Source: Neorhodopirellula lusitana (GTDB taxonomy: Bacteria > Planctomycetota > Planctomycetia > Pirellulales > Pirellulaceae). Taken from it: a stretch of 64,000 nucleotides of DNA. The notes beneath the pieces were generated by a model that had not been told where the DNA came from, did no database searches, and saw nothing but the letters and a program-made list of their open reading frames with translations. Position 1 is the stretch's first letter; the number at the start of each line of letters is the position of its first letter. The DNA lies in assembly GCF_900182915.1 (NCBI RefSeq), contig NZ_FXUG01000001.1, forward strand, positions 248,001 to 312,000. Direction: 5' to 3'. This document shows positions 44,766 to 54,587 of the stretch, in pieces. Both the position numbers and the translations under genes were made by a program.

Positions 44766-47162
44766 ATGATGAAACGTACCGTCGGCTTGGTGGCTATTCT
44801 GTTGTGTACGCCGAGTGCCCTGCAGGCAGACGAATCCCAAGAGGCCACTAGCGGTTACACGTATAGTTGTTGGCCGAATGGATGGCGAAAGAACGCGAAT
44901 GATCAGAGTGCAGATGTCTTCGGGATCGAGACCAGTGTCTATGGATTTTCGCTGGATGTCGCGGACTTCAGCCAGGTCAAGATGGGATTGCTTGATAACC
45001 CAGAGAGCTATGAACAGGCGCTCGATCACAAGGCGGAAAAGCTAGCGTCGCTCCCGAGGGCTGAGTTCGTGATCGAGCTAGAACTCGATGGGCAACGCTA
45101 TCAAGTGGAAACCTGTCAGGCGGGCCAGAGCGAGCGTCCTGGTCATCTTTATGCGGCGCGTCTGTGGGAATCAGGGCGTTACGTTCAGCACTATGACTTC
45201 CAAGGACTTGTTTTTCGCAATGCGAAGGGTGAGACGTTGGACTGTGGTGCTGTGCTGGATTTGGTGGCGTGGCCCGGGACCCTGACATTGACGGCCAGTG
45301 TCTCGGTGAGCAAGTCGTACGAAAAGGCCTCGCTACGGATGATGATGAAGAGTGAAGCAGGGAAATGGGAAAGACGCCTTTCGGTCGAGAATGGTTGGAG
45401 GCAAGGTCAGCAGAAAAGCTTGACGATGACCTGCGATTTGGCGTCGAGTGGCAAGATTGGTTCGAAATCGAGGGGATCCAATACCGGTGTTTCGGTTCAG
45501 TCGCCTGACGGAAAGCCGTTGCCGGTACGTTTTGATCCGAAGAAGAACTGTTACGTTTCCTCCGTGAAAAGGTTGAGGCGGGACTGGCGAGAAGGCTATA
45601 CCGATATTCGGAACTATGATGAGTTTGCGATTACGGTCAATGAAACGGATTCAAAAACTCCTGTGCCATTTCTGTTGGATATGCGTCCGCCTGCGAACGT
45701 GACTGGACTCTGTCCCATACTCTGTGACGAAGAGGGACGACCGACCGGTATCCCTGTGCAGTTGAGCAAGAACTGGCATGACCAGTCGATGGGCCCCTAT
45801 TTCATGCCCTATGCCCTATTGCCGGCCGACAAGTCTCGCACCTATTTGTTGCGCGTGGCTTATGGCTTCTACGGAACGCTACCATCGGCAAGCCATGCTC
45901 AGTTGAGCCTGCTCGGCTACGCCAACCGGAAGGCGGGCAACGGACGCTGGGATCAGTTAGCGATTGGTTGCTGGGGTGAAACGATCTGTTTTGACATGGA
46001 CATGAGTTTGGTGGACATCGCGATCACAGACATTCGCATGCTGATGACTCGCAATGGGGCGCGAGGACGCAAATGGGGCTGGACCGAGGCCGGCTGGGGT
46101 GGCGATTGGCTCAACATCGCCGACGCCAGCCAGAGGAAGTACTTTTGGACGGATCTGAAAACCGCGTACCTTGCGCACGGGCCCTGCTTGACCGATGTCA
46201 AATACGATGGCTATTACGGAGCCAATCGGGAAGTTGATTTCGCCGCGCAGGTTCAAACGCTTCGTACGGATGACTACGCCCGTACCTTCCAGAAACTGAG
46301 TTACACTTTTACACGTGATGTCGCCGCGAAACATATCTCGCTCTACAAGCTGGGACGCACGCGAAACTATCAAACGCCTCGCATTGCATACGGCAATGGT
46401 GACGGACTTCTTGCAGAGCAGACTGTTCATGAATCGGTTCGGAAAGGTGAGTCATTTCTGGATCCGGTTGAGCTAACTGGAGTCGCACCTCATTGGGTTG
46501 CTTTCGTCGGGGCGTCTGAGACCACAAACCAACGGGCTAAGGCCAACGGCTACCGTGCCTTGATTGTCCGAAGGTACGAGGCCGAGATTGCTGGCGAAAT
46601 CTATCACCAGCCAACCATCAGTGCCGCTGTCCATGCCGATAGTCCAGCCAACTTGGATGTTGAACTACTTCCACCTGCAGGCATTCGCCAGTTCAGCAGA
46701 GGCGATCGCATTGAGTTAGATCTGGAACTGATCACTCTACCGCGAGTGGCCGAGGATTATTACGGTCCCAATGATGCGTTCCGGAAGCATCTCGCTGAAA
46801 AACCGAACTCCTGGGAAACCACCTACCGTGAAGCCAAAGGGAATGACCTAGGTGTCACCGTTTCCGGTGGTACCTTGCTTCGCAAATACCCCTTGATTGT
46901 CCAAACTCAAGAGCCCGAGATCACGGTGGATATCAAGGGAGGCGTTGGTGCTGTTCCGATTCGTTTCGAGGGTTTGAGCTCAAACCAGGACTACCACTTG
47001 TACCGCATTGACGATGGCAAACGCCTGAAGCTCGACCAATCGGTTCACGGGAATGATTTCTGGCAGACGGACTACGACGCAGCGACAAATACGTTCAAGA
47101 TGAGTTTCAATTTGCCCTTGGACGGTTTCGACGAATCACAGTGGGTTTTGTTAAAAGAATAG
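44766..47162 (+). CDS. Large secreted protein of unknown family
   Basis: 798 residues with a clear signal peptide (1-21, ends ALQAD). No family recognised. Residues 25-400 look beta-rich (VIELELDGQRYQVETCQAGQ, GTLTLTASVSVSKS). The central part (about 400-530) is rich in aromatic and acidic residues, with GCWGETICFDMDMSLVDIAI, KWGWTEAGWGGDWLNIADAS and CLTDVKYDGYYGANREVDFA, which could line a carbohydrate-binding or active-site cleft. The C-terminal 150 residues look like a beta-sandwich (EPEITVDIKGGVGAVPIRFE). Position behind GH28 and amid sulfatases suggests a role in polysaccharide breakdown, possibly a new enzyme family; this is inference. Confidence 0.85.
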   Translation: MMKRTVGLVAILLCTPSALQADESQEATSGYTYSCWPNGWRKNANDQSADVFGIETSVYGFSLDVADFSQVKMGLLDNPESYEQALDHKAEKLASLPRAEFVIELELDGQRYQVETCQAGQSERPGHLYAARLWESGRYVQHYDFQGLVFRNAKGETLDCGAVLDLVAWPGTLTLTASVSVSKSYEKASLRMMMKSEAGKWERRLSVENGWRQGQQKSLTMTCDLASSGKIGSKSRGSNTGVSVQSPDGKPLPVRFDPKKNCYVSSVKRLRRDWREGYTDIRNYDEFAITVNETDSKTPVPFLLDMRPPANVTGLCPILCDEEGRPTGIPVQLSKNWHDQSMGPYFMPYALLPADKSRTYLLRVAYGFYGTLPSASHAQLSLLGYANRKAGNGRWDQLAIGCWGETICFDMDMSLVDIAITDIRMLMTRNGARGRKWGWTEAGWGGDWLNIADASQRKYFWTDLKTAYLAHGPCLTDVKYDGYYGANREVDFAAQVQTLRTDDYARTFQKLSYTFTRDVAAKHISLYKLGRTRNYQTPRIAYGNGDGLLAEQTVHESVRKGESFLDPVELTGVAPHWVAFVGASETTNQRAKANGYRALIVRRYEAEIAGEIYHQPTISAAVHADSPANLDVELLPPAGIRQFSRGDRIELDLELITLPRVAEDYYGPNDAFRKHLAEKPNSWETTYREAKGNDLGVTVSGGTLLRKYPLIVQTQEPEITVDIKGGVGAVPIRFEGLSSNQDYHLYRIDDGKRLKLDQSVHGNDFWQTDYDAATNTFKMSFNLPLDGFDESQWVLLKE

Positions 47163-47355
47163 GCAAGACTGCACTGTTGCTAGGTGACGCCGTGATTCAT
47201 CGTCGCACCGCGAAGTACCGAACTGGCCGTTTGTCTTGTGTCCATCAGTGCTTTGTAAAGCAGCGAGCCTTGCCTGGGGAAGTCAGCTAAGCAAAGAACA
47301 AAACAACGTCAAGGCAATCGACCTACCAACTATCCCGTTTATGTTCCCGCAGCAG

Positions 47356-48978
47356 CTAGTATTCGCGTTTGATTGCGTCGATCAGATTGAGATACTCGTA
47401 TTCAGCATCGCGATTTTTGGGCCTCTGATAGAGAACCGCCAGCGGTTCCCGGATCGATTGCAGGACAATTGAGTCGAAATGATCCGTATAAGCGTTGTGA
47501 TTGTGGTACAGCTTTTGTTCTCGAAGCGTCGCTTGGTTCTCTTCTTGTATCTGTTTGATTTTACCAATCGCTTGCTCAAATACTTCGCCCAGCTTCTCGT
47601 AGTCGTCTTGGCTTCTTACTTTTAGGAGTGCAAAAAAGACATCTCGCTTAACAATCGCGATATCGTACTGAACCTGTTGAAAGCTCGATTCAGGAGCAGA
47701 CAGCGGACACCAGCCGACGAATATTGCAGTCCGTAATGCCGTGTTTAGAAATTGTGCTTCGTTCATCGCTTGGATGTATTGACGCAATGAGTCTTTGGCT
47801 TTTTCAAATTTCTCCGCTTTCTCTTGCGGTGTTAGCTGATTTGCGGGAGTGGTCTCCTTCGTGACTTTCTTTGGTGCGGATTTTGTTTTGGGGGCCTTGT
47901 TTTTGAGTTTCTCTAACGCTTCCAGTTTCCTTTTTTGGGATTCTTCTTCTTGCTGCTTTCGGTATTCTTCTAGTCGATTCGTGAAACCAAGCACTTGTTC
48001 TTGATAAGTTTCGAGTTCCCATGGGCCAAGCTTAATTGCTCGATCCAACATCCTTGCGATTTCGTGAGTTCGGGACTTAACGATTGCATTTCGATTTCCA
48101 GTTAAAGTTAGCTTGAAAGTTTCATCGAGTGACAGTTCGGGACTCATTGCGAAGCGTTCGTAGTCATTCAGCACTTTCTGATGAGAGTCAATTCCTGGGA
48201 TGTGTTCGGTCAATTTAGCGATGGTCGGACTGAGCCAGATTGATGCTCCGACGAAACAAGCAATCGCAGTCAGCGAGGATACCATTGCGATGAGTGCTCC
48301 TTGCCGTGGGCGAAAAGGGGGCCTGCGGCCAGCGAGATAAGCGGGGCTGTGTCGATGGTGCTGTGGCGGATGTTGAACTGGATTGGCTGGGAAGTCCTCG
48401 TCGATAATTTCAAATGTTTGTGTTTGATGGTGTTCGGGAACCCGTTCCGCCTCAATTGGAGTCACCGTAGCGATGGGGATCGCTTCCAGTATTGGGATGG
48501 CTTGTTGAAACAGTGGGCGGACGTCTTCGGTTTTGCGTTTGGGGCTGGTGGCCGGTTGGGGTGGGGCTTGCCTCTTTTGTGGAGCCTTTCGAGTTCCCGG
48601 CAGTCTGGCAATTTTGGCCAGTGTCGCTTGTTTTTTTTGAATCTCGTCCACACCATCGGAAGCTGGCAACCAGTCTGATGAAGTCCCTTGTCGCAGTCTG
48701 GCATCATCTGGGAGATTGCCTGCCTGTTGTAGCTGAATGACTTTGGTTGCGAGGAAGGGCCCAACGATTTTACCGCGAGTCTTGATGTACCAACCGTTTC
48801 GGTAGACCTCGGCGAACATTTCCTTCACCTCGGAGGCAAGTCGCCACACGCTATCGCCCTGCTTTACCTGGGCATCTGGCACGAACGCGTCTGCCAGCAA
48901 GCGTGCCCGTATTTCAGGCTCGGTAAACGGGCCTTCCGTTTGAGTCGAGTCCCGCAGATACCATGGTGATGAATTCAT
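47356..48978 (-). CDS. GYF_2-domain membrane protein, unknown function
   Basis: 540 residues. Two N-terminal GYF_2 (DUF4339) domains: 5-56 (PWYLRDSTQTEGPFTEPEI) and 62-112 (GWYIKTRGKIVGPFLATKVI). A Pro/Arg/His-rich linker (about 120-226) leads to one membrane helix (227-249, ALIAMVSSLTAIACFVGAS). The remaining 290 residues are charged and helical, with Lys-rich coiled coil (about 330-400), on the other side of the membrane. GYF_2 domains are thought to bind proline-rich peptides. It converges with the unknown secreted-protein gene. It is not an obvious part of the polysaccharide system. Confidence 0.85.
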   Translation of the reverse strand: MNSSPWYLRDSTQTEGPFTEPEIRARLLADAFVPDAQVKQGDSVWRLASEVKEMFAEVYRNGWYIKTRGKIVGPFLATKVIQLQQAGNLPDDARLRQGTSSDWLPASDGVDEIQKKQATLAKIARLPGTRKAPQKRQAPPQPATSPKRKTEDVRPLFQQAIPILEAIPIATVTPIEAERVPEHHQTQTFEIIDEDFPANPVQHPPQHHRHSPAYLAGRRPPFRPRQGALIAMVSSLTAIACFVGASIWLSPTIAKLTEHIPGIDSHQKVLNDYERFAMSPELSLDETFKLTLTGNRNAIVKSRTHEIARMLDRAIKLGPWELETYQEQVLGFTNRLEEYRKQQEEESQKRKLEALEKLKNKAPKTKSAPKKVTKETTPANQLTPQEKAEKFEKAKDSLRQYIQAMNEAQFLNTALRTAIFVGWCPLSAPESSFQQVQYDIAIVKRDVFFALLKVRSQDDYEKLGEVFEQAIGKIKQIQEENQATLREQKLYHNHNAYTDHFDSIVLQSIREPLAVLYQRPKNRDAEYEYLNLIDAIKREY

Positions 48979-49406
48979 TGGCGAGCCATTTGTCGCAGCA
49001 AGATGTTTGACTCGGATATTTTCCCGCCCGAAGGGGATTCCTTAAGGTCAACAGCTATTTACTGGTTGAACCCTTTGCCGGTACTTCGAAAACGAAGTCC
49101 ATTGCGAAAGGAGTGAGAGAAGCGGCATGCGTGTTCGCTTGGTGCGTGCGAGGCCTGTCTGCTGACCGCAGATTTTAGCATGAATCCGAACGCGAGGCCA
49201 TTTTTAAGAATACGTCAGCTTGCGGAGCTGAGTGAGTTGCGGTCAGGGCAGTCCAGGGCAGCAGTCATTCCCAGGATCTTGCTGCCGTTGAACGTGTCAT
49301 GGCAGCACGAGTCTACTGGCGATTAAGCAAAGCGTCGGAATCGGTGATGTGAGCTTTAGATCTAGGCAGTCGTTGGTGATCGACTGCATTGGAGACGTGA
49401 TGCTGG
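48979..49406. other. Intergenic region without recognised features
   Basis: 428 bases between two minus-strand genes, holding the GYF_2 gene promoter and the end of the GH172 transcript. No convincing hairpin terminator or gene seen. Confidence 0.5.
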
Positions 49407-51524
49407 TTACTTAATCTTGGTGGCGTGGGCGTCTGACAATCGCAAAGAAATGCAGTCGATTCCATATCGAAACCCTGAACTCTTGGGGTTCTTTCCTGCA
49501 ACCTTGATTTGCAGTTTGAAGGCACCATCGATTGGGGGAAATTCCCCCAGGTCGATCTCGCCGGAAGGTACTGGTTTGTTGGAATACAGATCGATTTGCT
49601 TGCCCGTCGGGATTCCGTTGACTGTGAATTCCACGACGCCAAAATCATAGCTTTGAGTGGCTTGAAGAACCAGCTTTTTACTCTCGGATCCTTGGGTAGG
49701 AATTTTCCATTCGATGACGTCGCCCTGTTTGGTATTCACCACTAAGACATGGCCGTCGCCGTTCCATTGTCCCTTGAATTTCTTCAGCGATTGGGGGAGC
49801 AGTTCGACGTTTGTGGGTTTTGATACCAAAGTGATTGTTTCAAAATCAAAAAGATTGTTGGGCGTCTTTGGAAGATTGGACGTGACGGTTGCGTTTGGCA
49901 ATGGTGGCACGTTCAACGCTTCGGTGGGATTGGGGACGCGGTTGGATTGAGTTTGCGCGTCGCCATACCAGTAGGTGCCAACGCCGTATCCCATCTGGCT
50001 GTCGGTCCACGACCAAATTTCCATGTCGAGTTGCAAGGATGAGCCGAACGGCATCGTATCGAGTGATCGAGTGCGGGTTTCGGTGCTGTATCCCTGAGTG
50101 TTTTTCTCGCCAGATGTCTTTCGGTTCAGCTTGTCGTAGACGTGACTGCGGGGCTGAGCGTGGAATGGGTGTTCATAGAAGTCGGTGCTGACTCCGCCCC
50201 ATGAATAGGCGTAGTAGTCCTCTGTGCCAGTTCCAAAAATGGAAGGGAAATCTTCTCCGTCAACAAAGATTTTTTCATCACCTTCACCCCACCACTTTGC
50301 AACGGGGTTCATGACAGTCAGTGTGTCGCCGACGTAGACGCCCCGTCCTTTCAGTGTGACATAATTCCAGTCGGAATAGGGCCGCGTGGCCACGGGGTAT
50401 TGCCCTCGCCAAGCTGCATTGAAATACATCGATTGATCATTCCATTCCCATTCACCGGTATGAACTTTCATTTCTACATCGATGGGTGTGTCGTCCAAGT
50501 TGACCAGTGAAATCTTGCCAGACTTTTGATAGGGCATCACCCAGCGGCATGACATCGTGCCGTCTTCCGATACAGTGCGATACCAACCTTGAAACGGATG
50601 GAGTCCGATGCCGGTTCCGAAGAAATCACCAACGGGGCACCACACCGTTTGGTGGCCGTCGAACTCCATTTTCAAAATAACCTTACGCGTGGTGGAAGGT
50701 TCTTCGTAGCTAGCCAGTTTCACTGACATGGATCGAACGGATGCGTTGCCACTGGGAAGGTCAAGTGATTGTTCGGAGCCCGCCGTGAGGGTTGTGCGAA
50801 GCGACAGCGGTGCTTGTTGAGTATGGTCCGCATGGGGTTCGCCGCTGACGGGGTTCAGGAGAGTTTGGCCGACTTCTTCGACTAGCGGTTTGGTAGCTTC
50901 GAAATCGGACATCGTGAAAGTCTTGACCGATGTATCCGCCTCGTATTCACGAAAGGTGAACTGGAAGAAGAAAGGTCGCTCAGTCGTTGTGACTTTGCAT
51001 CCTTTGGCATAGGGGATGGGAAAAAACGAAACGGACGAACGTAGTGACTTGTGTGCGAACGGATAGGGGAACAATCCAGTGCCGTCAAACAGGCCTAGCA
51101 TGTTGCCTTCGAGAGTGGGTTCGGTTTCTCCATCGAGGTAGACACGAATTTGAATATCCGTGTTGGGGCGACCCGCGCTAAGAAATGGCATCCAAGTGCG
51201 AACGATTGCTCCGGGGCCCTCGTGCTCCATCAGCACCCATTCTTTCTGGCCCTTGTTCTCCTCGATACGAATGAAATTCTTGTCTTTCTCGCTCGTGTTG
51301 CGATCGAGGTTGCTGAACCAACCCTTTTTATCATCCGGCGTCTTCGAATCCCGGTTATAGCTGCTGTGTTGTTTCAGACGAAAGTTGTTCGCAGGGAACT
51401 TGGCAACTGAATCACGATCCACCATCTCGTTTAGCAGAGAGCGGATTGAGACCGGTTCGGCGGCCTGGCAGTGAATGGAAACAGCAAACAGGACCACGAG
51501 CAGCGGCGGAAGGATCTTTTTCAT
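49407..51524 (-). CDS. Secreted GH172-type (DUF2961) glycoside hydrolase
   Basis: 705 residues with signal peptide (1-21, ends HCQAA). The DUF2961 jelly-roll core (about 70-500) shows HEGPGAIVRTWMPF, GTGIGLHPFQGWY, WEWNDQSMYFNA, WWGEGDEKIFVDG (411-423) and FGTGTEDYYAYSWG (430-443). E414 and E435 are 21 residues apart, which as I recall is the spacing of the two catalytic glutamates of the founding GH172 difructose-anhydride-forming enzyme. The last 150 residues form an added beta-sandwich (VLVVNTKQGDVIEWKIP), maybe carbohydrate binding. GH172 acts on alpha-fructo- or arabinofuranosides. ATG 51524 is chosen for its signal peptide; the open frame continues 90 codons upstream without support. 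Confidence 0.9.
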   Translation of the reverse strand: MKKILPPLLVVLFAVSIHCQAAEPVSIRSLLNEMVDRDSVAKFPANNFRLKQHSSYNRDSKTPDDKKGWFSNLDRNTSEKDKNFIRIEENKGQKEWVLMEHEGPGAIVRTWMPFLSAGRPNTDIQIRVYLDGETEPTLEGNMLGLFDGTGLFPYPFAHKSLRSSVSFFPIPYAKGCKVTTTERPFFFQFTFREYEADTSVKTFTMSDFEATKPLVEEVGQTLLNPVSGEPHADHTQQAPLSLRTTLTAGSEQSLDLPSGNASVRSMSVKLASYEEPSTTRKVILKMEFDGHQTVWCPVGDFFGTGIGLHPFQGWYRTVSEDGTMSCRWVMPYQKSGKISLVNLDDTPIDVEMKVHTGEWEWNDQSMYFNAAWRGQYPVATRPYSDWNYVTLKGRGVYVGDTLTVMNPVAKWWGEGDEKIFVDGEDFPSIFGTGTEDYYAYSWGGVSTDFYEHPFHAQPRSHVYDKLNRKTSGEKNTQGYSTETRTRSLDTMPFGSSLQLDMEIWSWTDSQMGYGVGTYWYGDAQTQSNRVPNPTEALNVPPLPNATVTSNLPKTPNNLFDFETITLVSKPTNVELLPQSLKKFKGQWNGDGHVLVVNTKQGDVIEWKIPTQGSESKKLVLQATQSYDFGVVEFTVNGIPTGKQIDLYSNKPVPSGEIDLGEFPPIDGAFKLQIKVAGKNPKSSGFRYGIDCISLRLSDAHATKIK

Positions 51525-52014
51525 GGTCAACGAATATCGTGGGGATCGAAAGGCAGTGGGATGGCGGGTGGATTGCAGCCACAAGGCGGGTTCCAATCCA
51601 ACATCATAGCTCGGTCCGAAACACCAATCCTGTCCACCGTTTGTGTTCAGTCTCTCCGCGACAATCGGGGGGAGGAAACCGTCAGTGCTGGAGTTTCGTG
51701 CGGCTGGAGTTTCCTGCGTCTGGAATTGCATCAAACTGCTAACGGAGTTTCCCTCACGAATGCGTTCCTCACCCAAGCCACTTCTTGATATCACGCCCGA
51801 CCTCTCTCTCGGGATCCGTCGAACTCAAGCAACCCCGAGGGCGTCAAAAGGAATAGCGTCGGTCGGTGGCTTACACTCAAGGCCCGTGGAAATCCCTTAG
51901 GGGCGGCTTAACGGCCGAAGGTGGTTCAGGCCCTTCTCGTTTGTGGACACTGGTGTTGGAGCTGATCAAGATGGTGGGGACTGTTTTCCCGCCTCCCACC
52001 TTTGAGATCCCTCA
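51525..52014. other. Divergent promoter region, GH172 and HlyD-like genes
   Basis: 490 bases with promoters for both flanking genes expected. Contains the 17-mer tgtccaccgtttgtgtt (51631-51647), which recurs at 54776-54792 in another non-coding stretch. No supported gene. Confidence 0.55.
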
Positions 52015-53316
52015 ATGCCCACCTCCCCCCAACGCTGTCTCTCCCTGCTCGCCCTCTTGCTGCTAGCGATTTCCCCTGTTCTCGCGGACGACAGCGATAA
52101 GAAACCTGCTGACGAAACTGGTTCGAAAAAAGAGTTCGTTAAGATCGATGGCGTTTTTGAATCAAAGAAGACGGACGAGATCGCCGCAAACACCAAACAG
52201 ATCGCTTCCCTCGTCATCAAGCGAATTCTCGATCACGGCGCGAGCGTCAAGAAAGGCGGCACCGTGGTTTGGTTTGAGACCAAAGAGATCGACGAAAAAA
52301 TTGCGAAAGCGGAACTCGAATTGGAACTCGCCAAGATCGCTCTCGAAGATTCGGAGTTCTCGTTTGAGCAATTCATCGAACAACAGAAACTTGATCGCCA
52401 CGACGCAGAAATGACTCGCAAGGAAGCTCGGCAGGCTTACGACAACTTCGTCAACGTGGACCGTGACCAACAAATCCGAAACGCCGAAGTGCAACTGAAA
52501 CGTTCTCGCGAGTCGCTCGAGTACGTGCAGGAAGAATTCAACCAGCTCGAGCAAATGTACGAAGAGGACGACTTAACGGAAGAGTCCGAAGAAATCGTGC
52601 TGAAACGTGCTCGAAGAGCGGTCGAACGTGCCGAGTTTGACTTGGAATTGGCGAAGACACGAGCCGAACGTACCCTCGACCAATCGATCCCAGCCAAGCA
52701 GGAAAAACAAGAGGCTGCTCTCTCGCGCGCGGAACTTGCATTCTCCAAATCGATTCAGAATCTCAAGTCAGCTCGTAATAAACGTGAAATCGAACGACGC
52801 AAACAGCAAACTGAATTCGAGAAACAACAGGCCGACTTCAAGGAGCTGCAAGCCGAACGTCGTGCTCTCGTGCTAACCTCCCCGATCGAAGGATTGGTTT
52901 ACCACGGCAAAATCACTCGCGGTCGCATCGGCGACAAACCCAGCACGCTCGAATCCCAGGTTAAAGTTTCTGCGAGACAAGTGCTCGCCACGATCGTTCA
53001 GCCAAAACGTTTGCGCATCGCCGCGGACGTGAACGAAGAACAACGGGGGAAACTCGACGTCGGAATGAAGGGAACGGCGATTCCAAAATCGTTCCCCGGT
53101 CTCAAAATCCCAGTGACCTTGGAATCGATCGCTAAAGTTCCGTTCGCTGCCAACAAGATCGAATGCGTTGTCGTGATCAATGGCAAGGTGGGGGATAGTG
53201 AAATCGTCCCTGGAATGACATGCAGCATTCAATTTGAAGTCGCCAAAGACGAGAATACGAAGAGCGATAGTGGCAAAAGCAAAAAGGGCGATACCCCAAA
53301 GGCGGCCAAAAGATGA
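52015..53316 (+). CDS. HlyD-like periplasmic adaptor protein
   Basis: 433 residues, exported (signal 1-25, LLALLLLAISPVLAD). It follows the membrane-fusion protein plan: a biotinyl/lipoyl-like half (EIAANTKQIASLVIKRILDHGASVKKGGTVVWFET, 53-90), a long antiparallel coiled coil (about 95-285, very rich in Glu/Arg/Lys), the second lipoyl half (ALVLTSPIEGLVYHGKI) and a beta-barrel domain (about 315-410). The tail is Lys/Ser-rich. No ABC or RND transporter gene lies beside it; instead its stop codon overlaps the start of the terpene-cyclase-fold gene (ATGA), so the two are translationally coupled. Confidence 0.85.
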   Translation: MPTSPQRCLSLLALLLLAISPVLADDSDKKPADETGSKKEFVKIDGVFESKKTDEIAANTKQIASLVIKRILDHGASVKKGGTVVWFETKEIDEKIAKAELELELAKIALEDSEFSFEQFIEQQKLDRHDAEMTRKEARQAYDNFVNVDRDQQIRNAEVQLKRSRESLEYVQEEFNQLEQMYEEDDLTEESEEIVLKRARRAVERAEFDLELAKTRAERTLDQSIPAKQEKQEAALSRAELAFSKSIQNLKSARNKREIERRKQQTEFEKQQADFKELQAERRALVLTSPIEGLVYHGKITRGRIGDKPSTLESQVKVSARQVLATIVQPKRLRIAADVNEEQRGKLDVGMKGTAIPKSFPGLKIPVTLESIAKVPFAANKIECVVVINGKVGDSEIVPGMTCSIQFEVAKDENTKSDSGKSKKGDTPKAAKR

Positions 53317-54587
53317 GCCAGGCAAAGCATGGGATTCAAAGCACGGTGGCGAGTTCGCTGGCCGTGTTGATGTTCGTTGTTACATCATGTGTTGGCATGA
53401 ACATATCGTTCGCCGAAGACACTTCATTAGCCGAACATGTCGCGCAACCCACGCGGAAAATATCGCGTTTACAGAAGCTCGACTTTCGCAGGCCACCGGT
53501 CTTACCCGACATCAAATCGCCTAGCGTTGAAACGATCACGCGGTCGATTCACGATGGCGTGCAGTTTTTGGTCGACGATCAAAACCCGAATGGTTCGTGG
53601 GGATCGGCGACGAAAACGAAAGACCTGAATATCTACGCACCCGTTCCCGGTGCTCATCATGCGTTCCGTGCGGCCACGACTTCGCTGTGCCTGTCCGCTC
53701 TTGTGGAGTGCGCCGCCGACGATGACGAGGCTCGAGTTGCGATCGAAAAAGGCGAAGCGTGGTTGTTTGAGTACCTGCCGAAACTACGCCGCGCCGACGG
53801 TACCGCGATGTACAACGTGTGGGGCCATTCGTATGGGATCGAAGCTCTCGCCCATTTGCACCGGTATCATGCCGACGACACGGCACGGACAGCGGCGATC
53901 CGGTCGCTCATCGAGCAACAGTTCGAAATGCTACGGAAATACGAATCGGTCGACGGCGGTTGGGGCTATTACGACCAGCGGTATCAAGCCCAGCGTCCGA
54001 CCTCCAGTTCGATCAGTTTTGTCGGTGGGACGGCGTTGGTTGCCTTGCACCGAGCCAAAACAATTGGAATCGATCCTCCCGAAGACATTGTCAAACGGGC
54101 CGTCGCGGCGATCCATCGACAGCAGAAACCGGACTTCACCTATTTGTATGGCGAGTACTTGAAGGATCGGCCGATGCGTGAAATCAATCGCCCCGGCGGT
54201 TCGCTCGGTCGATCGCAATGTTGCAACGCGGCGTTGCGATTTTGGGGGGATGTCGAGGTGACTGATAACGTGCTGAAGCATTGGTTGTATCGACTCTACG
54301 AGCGAAACGGATGGCTCGATATTGGACGAAAACGACCGGTGCCACACGAATCGTGGTTCCAAGTTGCCGGTTATTTCTATTACTTCGGCCACTATTACGC
54401 AGCGATATGCATCGACGAATTGCCCGCTGCCGAACGTGCGCCGTATCAAGCAATGTTGGCCGACTTGATCGTTCCTCTGCAGGAAAAGAACGGATGTTGG
54501 TGGGACTATCCGCTCTACGATTATCATCGTCCCTACGGAACCGCGATGGCGTTGATGACGTTGAAGCGTTGCTTGCCGGCGGAGTAG
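53313..54587 (+). CDS. Exported prenyltransferase/squalene-cyclase-fold protein
   Basis: 424 residues with a signal peptide or anchor (about 12-34, SLAVLMFVVTSCVGMNISFA). Helical repeats of the terpene-cyclase/prenyltransferase type with QW-like motifs: DDQNPNGSWGS (about 88-98), the repeat ending DGGWGYYD, and KNGCWWDYPLYDYH near the end. No DxDD or DDxD protonation motif was seen, so it is probably not a cyclase; many planctomycete proteins with this fold are of unknown function and may bind ligands. It overlaps the HlyD-like gene by 4 bp, suggesting the two products act together at the envelope. Confidence 0.83.
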   Translation: MSQAKHGIQSTVASSLAVLMFVVTSCVGMNISFAEDTSLAEHVAQPTRKISRLQKLDFRRPPVLPDIKSPSVETITRSIHDGVQFLVDDQNPNGSWGSATKTKDLNIYAPVPGAHHAFRAATTSLCLSALVECAADDDEARVAIEKGEAWLFEYLPKLRRADGTAMYNVWGHSYGIEALAHLHRYHADDTARTAAIRSLIEQQFEMLRKYESVDGGWGYYDQRYQAQRPTSSSISFVGGTALVALHRAKTIGIDPPEDIVKRAVAAIHRQQKPDFTYLYGEYLKDRPMREINRPGGSLGRSQCCNAALRFWGDVEVTDNVLKHWLYRLYERNGWLDIGRKRPVPHESWFQVAGYFYYFGHYYAAICIDELPAAERAPYQAMLADLIVPLQEKNGCWWDYPLYDYHRPYGTAMALMTLKRCLPAE

